DNA of 64,000 bases from positions 62,001 to 126,000 of the forward strand of contig NZ_JAGIKV010000016.1 in the NCBI RefSeq assembly GCF_017874615.1, written 5' to 3'. The DNA comes from Paenibacillus xylanexedens. GTDB lineage: Bacteria > Bacillota > Bacilli > Paenibacillales > Paenibacillaceae. Shown here in pieces: positions 7,674 to 16,425 of the stretch (its first letter is position 1; the number at the start of each line of letters is the position of its first letter). Under the pieces are notes generated by a model that had not been told where the DNA came from, made no database searches, and saw only the letters and a list, made by a program, of their open reading frames with translations. The position numbers were made by a program, and so were the translations under genes.

Positions 7674-9469
7674 GGAGAATGCTGAACAGTAACTTAGAGC
7701 TGTTAAAAGTTGCTGATATAATAAGAAAACATAACTGGAAAATTATAGTTGTACACTTGGTGATGATGATTTTTCTTTCATTACAGGCCAATTTTAATGT
7801 GTATTTATCAGGGAAACTTCTAGATTTCTTAAATGAATCTGTTTTTAGTCAGGCTATTTTTATAATTATTTTAATTACGGTTTTTAATTTTCTTAAACAG
7901 TTTTTAAGTGAAGCGACGTCACTAATGGATGAAGAAGCAATGAACGAGATTATGATCAAACATGAGATGAAGATATTGGACAAGATGCGTTCATTCAATC
8001 TGATAGATCAAGAAAAGTCTGAATTCAAAAGCTCGATTAATATGGCCACCATGGGGATGGGTAAAATCTTCCCGCTGTTTTCCAATTCCTTTGGGGTACT
8101 TCAAAACGGTATAACCGCTATGATTGCGTTCTGGTATTTGGGTGTATCCTCCCTATGGCTAGTCCTTTTTGTTGTTATTATTACTTGCAGCAAAACGCTT
8201 TTAATCTTTTATTTTACTCAGAAGAGAATTAGTACTAACCGGGTTATCCAATCGAAATTAAGAGTGCCTCAGTATTTTTATAATGTATTAATAGACACGC
8301 AGACTCAAAAGGAATTGAAGGTATATGGTTCTTCGGATGTACTTGTTAAAAAGTGGAAAGATAGTTCAGAAGAAATCCAGAAAATCAGAAATTCTTTGAA
8401 AAAATACAGTATTAATTTTAATTTATTTAACTTTTCACTTTCCAATCTTGGTTTGGCTTTAGTTACTATACTTATTATCAACTATATGTCAAAAGGCCAA
8501 CTATCTATTGGAGAGTATTTTGGATTGACTCTCTCACTTAATCTGGCAGATAACAGTATTTCCACATTATTAAGAAATATTTTTATGATCAAAGAAGACA
8601 AGAACTATGTTAAAAGTTACTTTTCATTCGTAGATAATCCAGATAGACAGGAAGCTGATCTAGGAAAGAATGAGAAAGTGGAATTTGTATTTGAGAATCA
8701 ATTAACTATTAATAATTTGAGTTTTCGTTATACAAATTCGGAACGTTATGCGCTCCGAAATATCAATTTGTCTATTAACAAAGGGGATAAAGTTGTTATC
8801 TTCGGGGAAAACGGTTCGGGAAAAACGACATTTTTGAAACTTTTGTTGAAACTGTATGATTCTCCGGAGAAGACGATCGCTTTTGATAATATACCTTTGG
8901 AACAGATTCGCACGTCTTCACTTCATCAGGCTATGGTTGTTGTATTTCAGGATTTCGTGAAATATATGATGACTATTCGTGAGAATGTGATCATTTCCAA
9001 TTCTAACAGAAGTGAAATAACGGATGCTCAGATCATTAAAGCATTAGGGAAATCGAGATTCCCGAAATTGGATAGATTCAGTAATCATATGGACACCGAT
9101 CTTGGATATTTGACAGAACAATCTGTTTTTTTATCAGGTGGAGAGTGGCAGAAACTTGCTCTTTCAAGGGTATATATTCGGGATGCAGAGCTACTTGTTT
9201 TTGATGAGCCGACCTCTGCACTTGATCCCAAGAGTGAGATTGAATTTTTTTCTTCCATTCTGACAGAGAAGGATAAAACGGTTATTGTCGTTACTCATGA
9301 TATAAACATTGCTGAACTGGCCGATACGATTGTTGTATTTAAAGATGGTGAAATTGCGGAAGTAGGTAATGCACAAGAACTTTACAAACGTGAAAATAGT
9401 GAATACAGAAACATCATCAATAAAAGAAATGAAATATTTAGTATGGAAAGGAAGTATGTATATGGATAA
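7670..9469 (+). CDS. ABC exporter (fused membrane and ATPase domains), peptide export candidate
   Basis: This 599-aa half-transporter has an exporter-type membrane domain (about residues 1-320; segments such as IIVVHLVMMIFLSL and AIFIIILITVFNFL). The C-terminal ATPase has Walker A GENGSGKTT, signature LSGGEWQKLALSR, Walker B LLVFDEPTSALDP and switch VTHD. It lacks a C39 peptidase domain, consistent with a substrate without a double-glycine leader. The ATG overlaps the previous stop by 4 nt after GGAGGAG. It most likely exports the six-Cys peptide as a homodimer. GC is low, like its neighbours. Confidence 0.85.
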   Translation: MRRMLNSNLELLKVADIIRKHNWKIIVVHLVMMIFLSLQANFNVYLSGKLLDFLNESVFSQAIFIIILITVFNFLKQFLSEATSLMDEEAMNEIMIKHEMKILDKMRSFNLIDQEKSEFKSSINMATMGMGKIFPLFSNSFGVLQNGITAMIAFWYLGVSSLWLVLFVVIITCSKTLLIFYFTQKRISTNRVIQSKLRVPQYFYNVLIDTQTQKELKVYGSSDVLVKKWKDSSEEIQKIRNSLKKYSINFNLFNFSLSNLGLALVTILIINYMSKGQLSIGEYFGLTLSLNLADNSISTLLRNIFMIKEDKNYVKSYFSFVDNPDRQEADLGKNEKVEFVFENQLTINNLSFRYTNSERYALRNINLSINKGDKVVIFGENGSGKTTFLKLLLKLYDSPEKTIAFDNIPLEQIRTSSLHQAMVVVFQDFVKYMMTIRENVIISNSNRSEITDAQIIKALGKSRFPKLDRFSNHMDTDLGYLTEQSVFLSGGEWQKLALSRVYIRDAELLVFDEPTSALDPKSEIEFFSSILTEKDKTVIVVTHDINIAELADTIVVFKDGEIAEVGNAQELYKRENSEYRNIINKRNEIFSMERKYVYG

Positions 9470-9878
9470 TATTGCGGTAACAAAGGAGTACTTGAACTGG
9501 AATGGAGATCATGTTAGCTTTGAACCACAAGGGTCTAGGCTGTGTCTAATCTTCCTATCGCTTTATTGTCTTCGTTGCGTTGATCTGTTACCGCATATTG
9601 GAGATATTGTAACCAAGCAATCAATGGACACCCGTTTTGTAATACTTGTTGACGGAGACTATGAAACGAATAAGGAAATGGTGGAATACTTTAATTGGAA
9701 AATGCCAGTAGTTCAAGTAGAGTCTCAAGAGATGGGTACCGAGTTTGCAGTTTATGAAACACCTACAGTGCAAATTTATAGTGCAGATGGAAATCGGATT
9801 TCTTCGGGCATTGCAGATGAAGCCAAGGATGTACACTTTTATTTAGAAAGAGCCAGACTGGAGGGTGGAGTACTTTGA
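9462..9878 (+). CDS. Second thioredoxin-fold protein with CxxC
   Basis: The 138-aa product has a FLSLYCLRC active site (Cys36, Cys39) and a cis-Pro loop YETPTVQIYSADG, both thioredoxin hallmarks, and LVDGDYETNKEMV in between. ATG 9462 is preferred over longer frames because AAAGGAAG lies upstream; it overlaps the exporter stop by 8 nt. It is a divergent paralogue of the CSSC protein upstream. Having two in one operon suggests an electron relay or a two-step oxidation and isomerization of the peptide disulfides. Evidence for that role is context only. Confidence 0.65.
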   Translation: MDNIAVTKEYLNWNGDHVSFEPQGSRLCLIFLSLYCLRCVDLLPHIGDIVTKQSMDTRFVILVDGDYETNKEMVEYFNWKMPVVQVESQEMGTEFAVYETPTVQIYSADGNRISSGIADEAKDVHFYLERARLEGGVL

Positions 9879-10273
9879 TTACATCTCTAATCGTATGTGA
9901 CACCATCCGGTTTAATCCAACAGAGCGATGCCATCACTTAGGCAAGTTAATCAATGAAACAGAAGTTACAACATTTCCAGCTATTTTGGAGTTACATATA
10001 CTTGCGAGATTGTCCAAATCTGAAGTTAATCAACCGTACGAGCTTGAATTACAGTTTCTCGATGATAAAGGGAAGATAAGGGGACTTACTGAAAAAAAGG
10101 TAGTCTATAATCACAGATCAGCCGAGAGGGTCCCAGGGGCAGACATCAACTTTATTATGAAAGGATTGGTTGTCAGAGGAGGGAATTACCAGATTCGGCT
10201 ATATATTAACGGCCATGCCAGTTATGATTATCCTATCCATGTGGTAATTACGGATAAGAAAAGGAGTGGTTAA
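9875..10273 (+). CDS. DUF6941-like beta-sandwich protein
   Basis: The protein has 132 residues. The start VCDTIRFNPTERCHHLGKLINETEVTTFPAILELHILARL and the strand pattern YELELQFLDDKGK ... YQIRLYINGHASYDYPIHVVI recall the DUF6941 family, an Ig-like beta domain of unknown function. It starts with TTG that overlaps the previous stop by 4 nt (TTGA), with GGAGGGTGGAG just upstream. No membrane segment or signal is visible. It could be a chaperone or immunity-related partner of the export system. The family call is from memory and moderate in confidence. Confidence 0.55.
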   Translation: MITSLIVCDTIRFNPTERCHHLGKLINETEVTTFPAILELHILARLSKSEVNQPYELELQFLDDKGKIRGLTEKKVVYNHRSAERVPGADINFIMKGLVVRGGNYQIRLYINGHASYDYPIHVVITDKKRSG

Positions 10274-11360
10274 CATTTATTTCTATTATAATATTGTAAA
10301 AAAATCAATTCAAAAAAACACAATGTTAACGGGGATACTTATTCTTAATCTGGCTATATCTTTGGCGCTAGTTACTGTGATTTTCTCTTTTCTAAATACG
10401 GGCTATCAAAATATATCAGCAGGAGTAGAGCAATCCAAAAATCGGATTGTCGTGGATCTCAGAACACCGGTTTCTGTAAAATCTCTTCCTGAATTAGAAA
10501 AAAAATGGAACGAAGTTGCTTCCCTTCAATGGACCTATCTCCTATCGAACGAAGATTTTGTACAGACCAATGGGGCTTCTGGACTGTATCAGGTTTTTGG
10601 CGTTAACAAGGATTTTAAGTTACAAAAGGAACTTCCCGTAGATCAAATAGGACATGATGAAGTGGTGATTTCCCGCAATGCTGCTGACACGATGTTTGTG
10701 GGATTACAGGAAGAGGACATTGTTGGACAAATGATTCAAATTGCTGATAAGCAATTAATGATTACTGCTATTGATCAATCCAGTTTGGTGGAGAACGTAT
10801 ATATTTCTATCGAAAACTTTTTGGATTTATATGGTGATAAAACGAATGTAGTTATGGGTGTTTTTATTTTTGGTCAAACGAGTGAAGAGGCAGTTCAAGC
10901 AAAAGTTCTACCTACTCTTACTTCGTATAAGCCCAGTATTTCTAAACAGTCGCCAGAGGCAGAGAGACTTGGACAATTCTATAGCTTGCTAATTTTGGCT
11001 ATTATTATCACAGTTGGTCTCATGCTTTATGTCGTGTTGAACTTTATTTATATTTTTTCCTTCAAAATAAGCAAAGACAAAAATAAGTGGGATATTTTAA
11101 TGAAGTTAGGAGCTTCAAAAAAAGTATTGAAACGTGCAATATACGCTGAATCTGGGTTTGTAGTAATAGTGGCTTCATTACTGTCTGCTATATTCACCTT
11201 TCTGGTATCCAAATATGTCGATATCGAAGGATTTCAACTAAAATTGAATTTACCCGTATTTATCATTCTAATTTTCACGGTCATATGCATCATTGTAATT
11301 ACCGTTGAACAAACCTTGAAAAAAATATGGAACAATTTATTTAAAGGAGCTGGAACCTGA
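10266..11360 (+). CDS. FtsX/MacB-type ABC permease 1
   Basis: The layout is that of MacB/FtsX permeases. There is one N-terminal membrane helix (~residues 20-42, MLTGILILNLAISLALVTVIFSFL), a ~190-residue extracytoplasmic region and three C-terminal helices (LLILAIIITVGLMLYVVLNFIYIF, IYAESGFVVIVASLLSAIFTFLV, LPVFIILIFTVICIIVI). It pairs with the next permease and ATPase, and such systems often expel or detach antimicrobial peptides, so self-immunity is a fair guess. The start is odd: GTG 10266 abuts AAGGAG with no spacing, whereas an ATT at 10275 has ideal spacing (8 nt). Confidence 0.75.
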   Translation: MVNIYFYYNIVKKSIQKNTMLTGILILNLAISLALVTVIFSFLNTGYQNISAGVEQSKNRIVVDLRTPVSVKSLPELEKKWNEVASLQWTYLLSNEDFVQTNGASGLYQVFGVNKDFKLQKELPVDQIGHDEVVISRNAADTMFVGLQEEDIVGQMIQIADKQLMITAIDQSSLVENVYISIENFLDLYGDKTNVVMGVFIFGQTSEEAVQAKVLPTLTSYKPSISKQSPEAERLGQFYSLLILAIIITVGLMLYVVLNFIYIFSFKISKDKNKWDILMKLGASKKVLKRAIYAESGFVVIVASLLSAIFTFLVSKYVDIEGFQLKLNLPVFIILIFTVICIIVITVEQTLKKIWNNLFKGAGT

Positions 11361-11362
11361 CG

Positions 11363-12355
11363 ATGAGATATTTATTTGGTACAGCTTGGCGGATGGCAAG
11401 GAGAAGTTTAAAAACGACAGCACTTATTAATATTCAATTTGTTTTTATATTCCTATTTTTAATGATATTGATTGGTATGGTTAGAGAACAGCAAAATGAT
11501 TTGACTCAACTCGATCATGTCGTTGGTAAAGATACTTGGCTGATCCAGCCTACGGTTAGTAATGAAAAGAAAACTCCAAGTTGGAACGAAGTGCAGGTGA
11601 AATGGCTTCAGGAGCAATTTCCCGGGAAGGTTGGTTTGTTGAATGCAGATTATTCAGAGATAGATAACGGAAGGATGGTATATACATCGAACCCTTTATT
11701 ATGGAATCTCATCAGCGATAATGACGATTCGACTGAACTGCACCTAAATGCCGGGGTCACCAAGGAGATGGTGAAAGTTATCAACCCTCCAGGTTGGCAA
11801 AATGCTAATGAAGTTGTTTTCTTGAAGAGTATGGAACCAATAGAGACGACCCAATTGTCGTTATATTTGTTCGATGTGAGTGATGAAGAAATTAGTGCTC
11901 ATTCATTATCAACAAGGCTCTCCGAATTGGGTGATGGACAAAGCTTCAGAGTGGCAAGATTAATTGGAACAGAAAGACAAAATGTGGTTATTGAATCCAT
12001 CTATACAAGCATCATTTTGGTGTTTGTTTCGTTATCTTCCATTCTTATTTTGACTTCAATGATGTCTTTTATACTGGTCCGATTCCTGAGCCAGTCACGA
12101 AATCTAATGATTTATTATCTGTATGGTGCCACCCGGTGGGATTTGGCCATTATGGTGTTATTCTCTAATCTAATACTTATAGGTCCTGCATTTATTGTGG
12201 CTCTGTTGGTCCTATTAGTGTGTTACACCATTATACCAATAGCAGTAACTTCATCCTTAATTAGTGGCCTCCTATTATTTATATTTATCCTATTTGTCCT
12301 AACAGCTCCAGTTGTTCGGACAAATAGTAATTCGTTGAAAATAAATGAGATTTGA
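11363..12355 (+). CDS. FtsX/MacB-type ABC permease 2
   Basis: This 330-aa permease has one N-terminal helix (INIQFVFIFLFLMILIGMV), an external domain and three C-terminal helices (IYTSIILVFVSLSSILILTSMMSFIL, LFSNLILIGPAFIVALLVLLVCY, ISGLLLFIFILFVLTAPVV). It starts 2 nt after the first permease, with AAAGGAGCTGG upstream. The two permeases are diverged and probably form a heterodimer on the ATPase encoded next. Role in immunity or peptide handling is inferred from operon context. Confidence 0.75.
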   Translation: MRYLFGTAWRMARRSLKTTALINIQFVFIFLFLMILIGMVREQQNDLTQLDHVVGKDTWLIQPTVSNEKKTPSWNEVQVKWLQEQFPGKVGLLNADYSEIDNGRMVYTSNPLLWNLISDNDDSTELHLNAGVTKEMVKVINPPGWQNANEVVFLKSMEPIETTQLSLYLFDVSDEEISAHSLSTRLSELGDGQSFRVARLIGTERQNVVIESIYTSIILVFVSLSSILILTSMMSFILVRFLSQSRNLMIYYLYGATRWDLAIMVLFSNLILIGPAFIVALLVLLVCYTIIPIAVTSSLISGLLLFIFILFVLTAPVVRTNSNSLKINEI

Positions 12356-12364
12356 GGTGTTGTT

Positions 12365-13069
12365 ATGAAAGCTCTTATTGAAATGCAGAATGTCAGTAAA
12401 AGTTTTGTTGACCGGAATATAGATTCCCCTGTGTTCGAGAATGTAAATTTGACCCTTAATCATCGTGATTTTGTCTCTATATATGGAAGGTCCGGTTCTG
12501 GAAAAAGTACCCTCTTACATTTGGCAGGCTTGGTTGAGCATCCAACAAGTGGGATTATCAAATTAAATGGTCGCCAGATTAATGAGCTCAAGGAAAGTGA
12601 GTATGCACGAATACGCAATGAGAACATCGGGTTTGTATATCAGGATTTTAAATTGATTAACGATATGACGGTGCTGGAGAATGTTGAAATTCCACTTGCG
12701 TTATCTAAAGCAAAGCTTACTAAATCTCAACGTAGAGAGCGCTGTCTTAGTATAATCAAGGAAGTTGAACTTTTGGGAAAAGAAAACGCCTACCCCTCTC
12801 AGTTGTCAGGTGGGCAAAAACAAAGAACGGCAATAGCCCGGGCTTTGGTGAATAATCCGACTCTGCTCTTGGCTGATGAGCCTACTGGTAATCTGGATTT
12901 TCAATCTGCCGAGAATATAATGAAACTTCTAAGTAAAATGTATGAAAAAGGGAATATGACTATAGTTATAGCAACACATGATGATTACGTGCAGCAATAT
13001 ACCACAAAGACAATTCGAATGGAAAATCTCGTTAGGGAGGGTGGTCCTTTTGAAGAATCTGTACTTTGA
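12365..13069 (+). CDS. LolD/MacB-type ABC ATPase
   Basis: A 234-aa ATPase with Walker A YGRSGSGKST, Q-loop VYQDFKL, signature LSGGQKQR, Walker B LLLADEPTGNLD and switch IATHD. The GNLD ending of Walker B and the FQ/DL context are typical of LolD/MacB/BceA subunits. It powers the two upstream FtsX-type permeases. Its 3' end overlaps the start of the cysteine-desulfurase-like gene by 20 nt. Confidence 0.9.
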   Translation: MKALIEMQNVSKSFVDRNIDSPVFENVNLTLNHRDFVSIYGRSGSGKSTLLHLAGLVEHPTSGIIKLNGRQINELKESEYARIRNENIGFVYQDFKLINDMTVLENVEIPLALSKAKLTKSQRRERCLSIIKEVELLGKENAYPSQLSGGQKQRTAIARALVNNPTLLLADEPTGNLDFQSAENIMKLLSKMYEKGNMTIVIATHDDYVQQYTTKTIRMENLVREGGPFEESVL

Positions 13070-14225
13070 CTATTGTTCTTCGACACCACTGTTTCCGTCA
13101 GTCCAAGAGGTTATACTTGATACGTATCAAAGAGTATATGCCAATTCTTCCTCAATGCATCTCCCTGGTAAAGAAGCTAATACATTAGTGAATGAATGCA
13201 GAGAGAGAATCGCGAAAATTTTAGGTGTAAAACAAAGAGAAGTGATTTTTACATCCGGAGCCACAGAGAGTAATAATCTCGCTTTGTTTGGTGTTGCCAA
13301 TGTTGCTAAGAATAAGTTGTCTCATCCCATACACATCATTACGTCTTCTGTCGAACATTCCTCCATATTTGAAAGTGCTGTTCATCTCAGTTCGGAAGGG
13401 GTGGAGGTGACTTTTCTACCAGTGAATAAATCAGGGATCGTGGAAGTGACAGACGTTCAGAGGGCGATTAAGAAAAATACTGTATTAGTTAGTATCATTC
13501 ATGTAAACAACGAAACGGGTGCTATCCAGCCTGTCGAGGAAATCGGTTCTATGTTGAAATCAGAAGCACCTGGTGTATATTTTCATGTAGATGGGGTCCA
13601 GGCATTTGGAAAGTTGGATGTAAATCTAGCGAATATGGATTTGTATACTTTGTCTGGTCATAAAATAGGGGGACCAAAAGGAATAGGCATTCTCATGGTC
13701 AAAGACCATGTGGATATAGCCCCCATTCAGTATGGTGGAAAGCAGGAATCGGGATTACGACCCGGAACAGTTAATGTGCCGGGTGTTACCGCGATTACAG
13801 AAGCAATGATCGTTACGATTTCCAAGCAGCCAAGCAGTATAGCAAAGTTAAAAAATTTTCAAAATGAACTTCGTCATCATTTGAGTGATAACAGTGACAT
13901 TATTATAAATAGTCCATCAGGAGCGTTGTGCGCTCCCCATATTTTGAATTTGTCGTATCCAAAGTCTACTTCTGCCTTAATGTTGAATTTTTTAGGCAAA
14001 AATGGAATTCATCTTTCATCTCAATCCGCCTGTTCTTCAAAAGGAAATAAAATAAGTAGGGTAATCATGGAAATGTGTCAAAATAAACAAATTTCCTCCA
14101 GCAGCATAAGAATTAGCCTAAGCGCAGATCATTCGGAAGAGGACATTCAATATTTGCTTCAGTGTATTCTCGGAATGGTAAAAAGCATGTCAGAAAATAA
14201 AAAGTTCCCTACGATCCCTGTATAA
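13050..14225 (+). CDS. Cysteine-desulfurase-like PLP enzyme (NifS/IscS family)
   Basis: The 391-aa protein begins MKNLYFDYCSSTPLFPSVQEV at TTG 13050, preceded by AGGGAGGGTGG at suitable spacing; the frame upstream of this overlaps the ATPase gene. Fold-type I PLP features are present: SGATESNN, HVDGVQAFGKLDV, the Schiff-base lysine in SGHKIGGPKGIG, and RPGTVNVPG. The sulfur-carrying cysteine lies in SSQSACSSKG. The enzyme would remove sulfur from cysteine to leave alanine and a persulfide. In a six-Cys peptide operon, away from isc/suf genes, a dedicated sulfur-transfer or peptide-tailoring role is possible but unproven. Confidence 0.85.
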   Translation: MKNLYFDYCSSTPLFPSVQEVILDTYQRVYANSSSMHLPGKEANTLVNECRERIAKILGVKQREVIFTSGATESNNLALFGVANVAKNKLSHPIHIITSSVEHSSIFESAVHLSSEGVEVTFLPVNKSGIVEVTDVQRAIKKNTVLVSIIHVNNETGAIQPVEEIGSMLKSEAPGVYFHVDGVQAFGKLDVNLANMDLYTLSGHKIGGPKGIGILMVKDHVDIAPIQYGGKQESGLRPGTVNVPGVTAITEAMIVTISKQPSSIAKLKNFQNELRHHLSDNSDIIINSPSGALCAPHILNLSYPKSTSALMLNFLGKNGIHLSSQSACSSKGNKISRVIMEMCQNKQISSSSIRISLSADHSEEDIQYLLQCILGMVKSMSENKKFPTIPV

Positions 14226-14345
14226 TTTAACTATTTTTCATACGACATCTCTACGCTGAGTCATCCTCTAGCAAAAACAGCTTTTTAATGCGCAGTTCCC
14301 CAATCATCTGGATGATCTAGATTAAAATGAAGAGCGTATCCAAGG

Positions 14346-14398
14346 AATGACCGATTACGTGTAGCCAGTAACTGTGGCCTGTACGTAAATCGGTCATT
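14346..14398 (+). terminator. Hairpin at the right edge of the AT-rich island
   Basis: AATGACCGATTACGT at 14346-14360 pairs with ACGTAAATCGGTCATT at 14383-14398, with one bulged T. Only a weak TTTG follows. It lies between the end of the bacteriocin operon (+) and the MFS gene (-), so it may terminate either. Confidence 0.5.
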
Positions 14399-14441
14399 TG
14401 TCTAACGGATGACAAGTAGGGTGTGTCACAGTCTTACTCCG

Positions 14442-15668
14442 TTATTCCTCATCCATATTTCCCATCTCTGTCAATACAACTGGCTGATAGCCGTTACGTC
14501 GATTCGATAACCACATGATGCTAAATCCAACAGCGCCGATGAGCGAGAAGAATACGCCAATGCTATACATGATTTCTGCACCGAAGCTCTGGAACAACCA
14601 GCCGCCGAACAGACCGGCAATGACGCCGGAGAGACCGCCCCAGGCCATCGTGTAGACCGCTTGACCGGAAGAACGATAAGGTCTTGGAATAAACAGCATG
14701 GTCAGTTGCGTACCTACATAGAAGTACCCACCAAACGTAATGGAGTGCATCAACTGAATGAATACAATCTCCAGTGGGTTGTTAGCCATTGCCATGAGCT
14801 GCCAGCGAAGTGCAAACAGCACACTGATCAGAATGAGAGATGCCAGGAGCATGCTCATTTTGCGTTTGAGTAAACGGTCGAGCAGCAGGAATACGCCGAC
14901 TTCGAGAATGGATGAGGTGAAGATGGCCCAGCCGACCATCTGTTTGTCACCACCCATTTCTACTATGTATAGTGACATAAACGTACTGTTCATGGCATTA
15001 GGTACCGATACGAGTACACCCAGGCCGATAAATGCCATAAAATACGGATTGAACATGACTTTGCCAAACCGCCGAAAAGTAACCACCGGTGTATCCGAAG
15101 CGATCGGCTGTCTGGGTAGAAATACGGATAATACAAAGGCGGTGGCAATCATGCACGCAAATATAATAGATACACTGCCGATGCCAAAACGGTCAATGAG
15201 CGGTCCGGCTGCGACGGCAGTCAGTGCCCAACCGAGTGAACCCCAGAGCCGGAATGACCCGAATTTTTGGGTTGTACCATCGATATATCCGAGAATCAGA
15301 CTGTTGGTTTGAGCAAATAATGGACTTTGAAAAAAATAAAAGAAAATCATGGCTACATAGATCCATGTATACGTGGGCGCATAGAATACACCCTGGGCGA
15401 GCACAAATGTGCCTCCCATCATAATCATCAGAATGATGCGAATGTTGCGAGATTTATCGCTCCAGAAACCCCAGAACGGGTTGGCAAACAAGGATACAAA
15501 GGGTCCAATCGCCATGAGACTGCCAATCTCCAGTTTGGTCATACCAATCTCTTGCAGGTAAAGCTGCAGGAATCCGGCAAAGATCGAGATGGCTCCATAT
15601 ATGAAAAAGTTATATAGTTTCAGAGAAACCAATGAGGGATTGCCTCTTGAAGGTGCAGGTCTGTCCAA
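14442..15668 (-). CDS. MFS transporter (LacY/nucleoside symporter-like group)
   Basis: This 408-aa protein has about 12 predicted membrane helices. It shows the MFS loop 2-3 motif in the form GFWSDKSRNIRIIL, and SFRLWGSLGWALTAVAAGPLIDRFG is typical of the MFS_1-like/PPP group that includes sugar, nucleoside and phenylpropionate symporters. It starts with TTG 15668; AAAGGA lies 9-10 nt upstream. Substrate unknown. It stands alone and returns to the ~50% GC of the genome after the AT-rich island. Confidence 0.85.
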   Translation of the reverse strand: MDRPAPSRGNPSLVSLKLYNFFIYGAISIFAGFLQLYLQEIGMTKLEIGSLMAIGPFVSLFANPFWGFWSDKSRNIRIILMIMMGGTFVLAQGVFYAPTYTWIYVAMIFFYFFQSPLFAQTNSLILGYIDGTTQKFGSFRLWGSLGWALTAVAAGPLIDRFGIGSVSIIFACMIATAFVLSVFLPRQPIASDTPVVTFRRFGKVMFNPYFMAFIGLGVLVSVPNAMNSTFMSLYIVEMGGDKQMVGWAIFTSSILEVGVFLLLDRLLKRKMSMLLASLILISVLFALRWQLMAMANNPLEIVFIQLMHSITFGGYFYVGTQLTMLFIPRPYRSSGQAVYTMAWGGLSGVIAGLFGGWLFQSFGAEIMYSIGVFFSLIGAVGFSIMWLSNRRNGYQPVVLTEMGNMDEE

Positions 15669-15795
15669 TTAAGCCATTCCTTTCAAATGCATATTGTTCA
15701 ATGTATCATTTGTTGAAAGGGGATTCAATGCATAGCGAACGTTTTGAAATTGATGCAGTCAAACACATATCGTTACCAGGAGGGAGGATAACAAC

Positions 15796-16425
15796 ATGAA
15801 CACGCGTGAATGGACAGGCATCATATTGGCAGGAGGATTATCCAGTCGCATGGGGACCAACAAGGCCATGCTGGAACTGAATGGTTCCGTTGTACTGCAA
15901 CATGTCACAAAGGCCATGAGACCCGCCGTATCCCGTATCATCGTGGCTGCCGGACCCAATGTGACAACCTACGGTGCAATAGGCTACGACTGCGTTCAGG
16001 ATCACTATCCGGGGAAGGGGCCACTCGCCGGTCTTCACTCGGCGCTGGAAGCTTCCGATACAGACTGGAATCTGGTATGCGCCTGCGATATGCCGCTCCT
16101 GCAAACGTCCTTTTTTGATGGGATAAAAAAGCTGGCCGAGTCGCATGACTCTTATTCTGCTATCGTTCCACGCGTGGATGGACAAGTCCACCCTCTTGCA
16201 GGGGCTTACCACATACGAGTGCTCCCTGATCTGGAGCAGCGTCTGATACAGGATCATCTTCGAGTCATGCGATGGCTTGAAGAGATCGGGTGCTGTTATG
16301 TCGAAGCGGAAGAGCTTGAGAGAGCTGGTGTCCATCAAGTAGCGATGCAATTGAGTAATATGAACACGCCGGAAGAGTACGAACGTATCCGCAATCAAGA
16401 CTCTGGACTAGATTCAGATCTATAG
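15796..16425 (+). CDS. mobA: Molybdenum cofactor guanylyltransferase
   Basis: MobA transfers GMP from GTP to molybdopterin. The 209-aa product has the nucleotidyltransferase signature GIILAGGLSSRMGTNKAML near the N terminus, then GPLAGLHSAL and CACDMPLL, which binds metal and nucleotide. A strong CAGGAGGGAGG site precedes the ATG. Its 3' end overlaps the convergent AraC gene by 31 nt. moaA lies 11 kb away, so the cofactor genes are not in one operon here. Confidence 0.92.
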   Translation: MNTREWTGIILAGGLSSRMGTNKAMLELNGSVVLQHVTKAMRPAVSRIIVAAGPNVTTYGAIGYDCVQDHYPGKGPLAGLHSALEASDTDWNLVCACDMPLLQTSFFDGIKKLAESHDSYSAIVPRVDGQVHPLAGAYHIRVLPDLEQRLIQDHLRVMRWLEEIGCCYVEAEELERAGVHQVAMQLSNMNTPEEYERIRNQDSGLDSDL

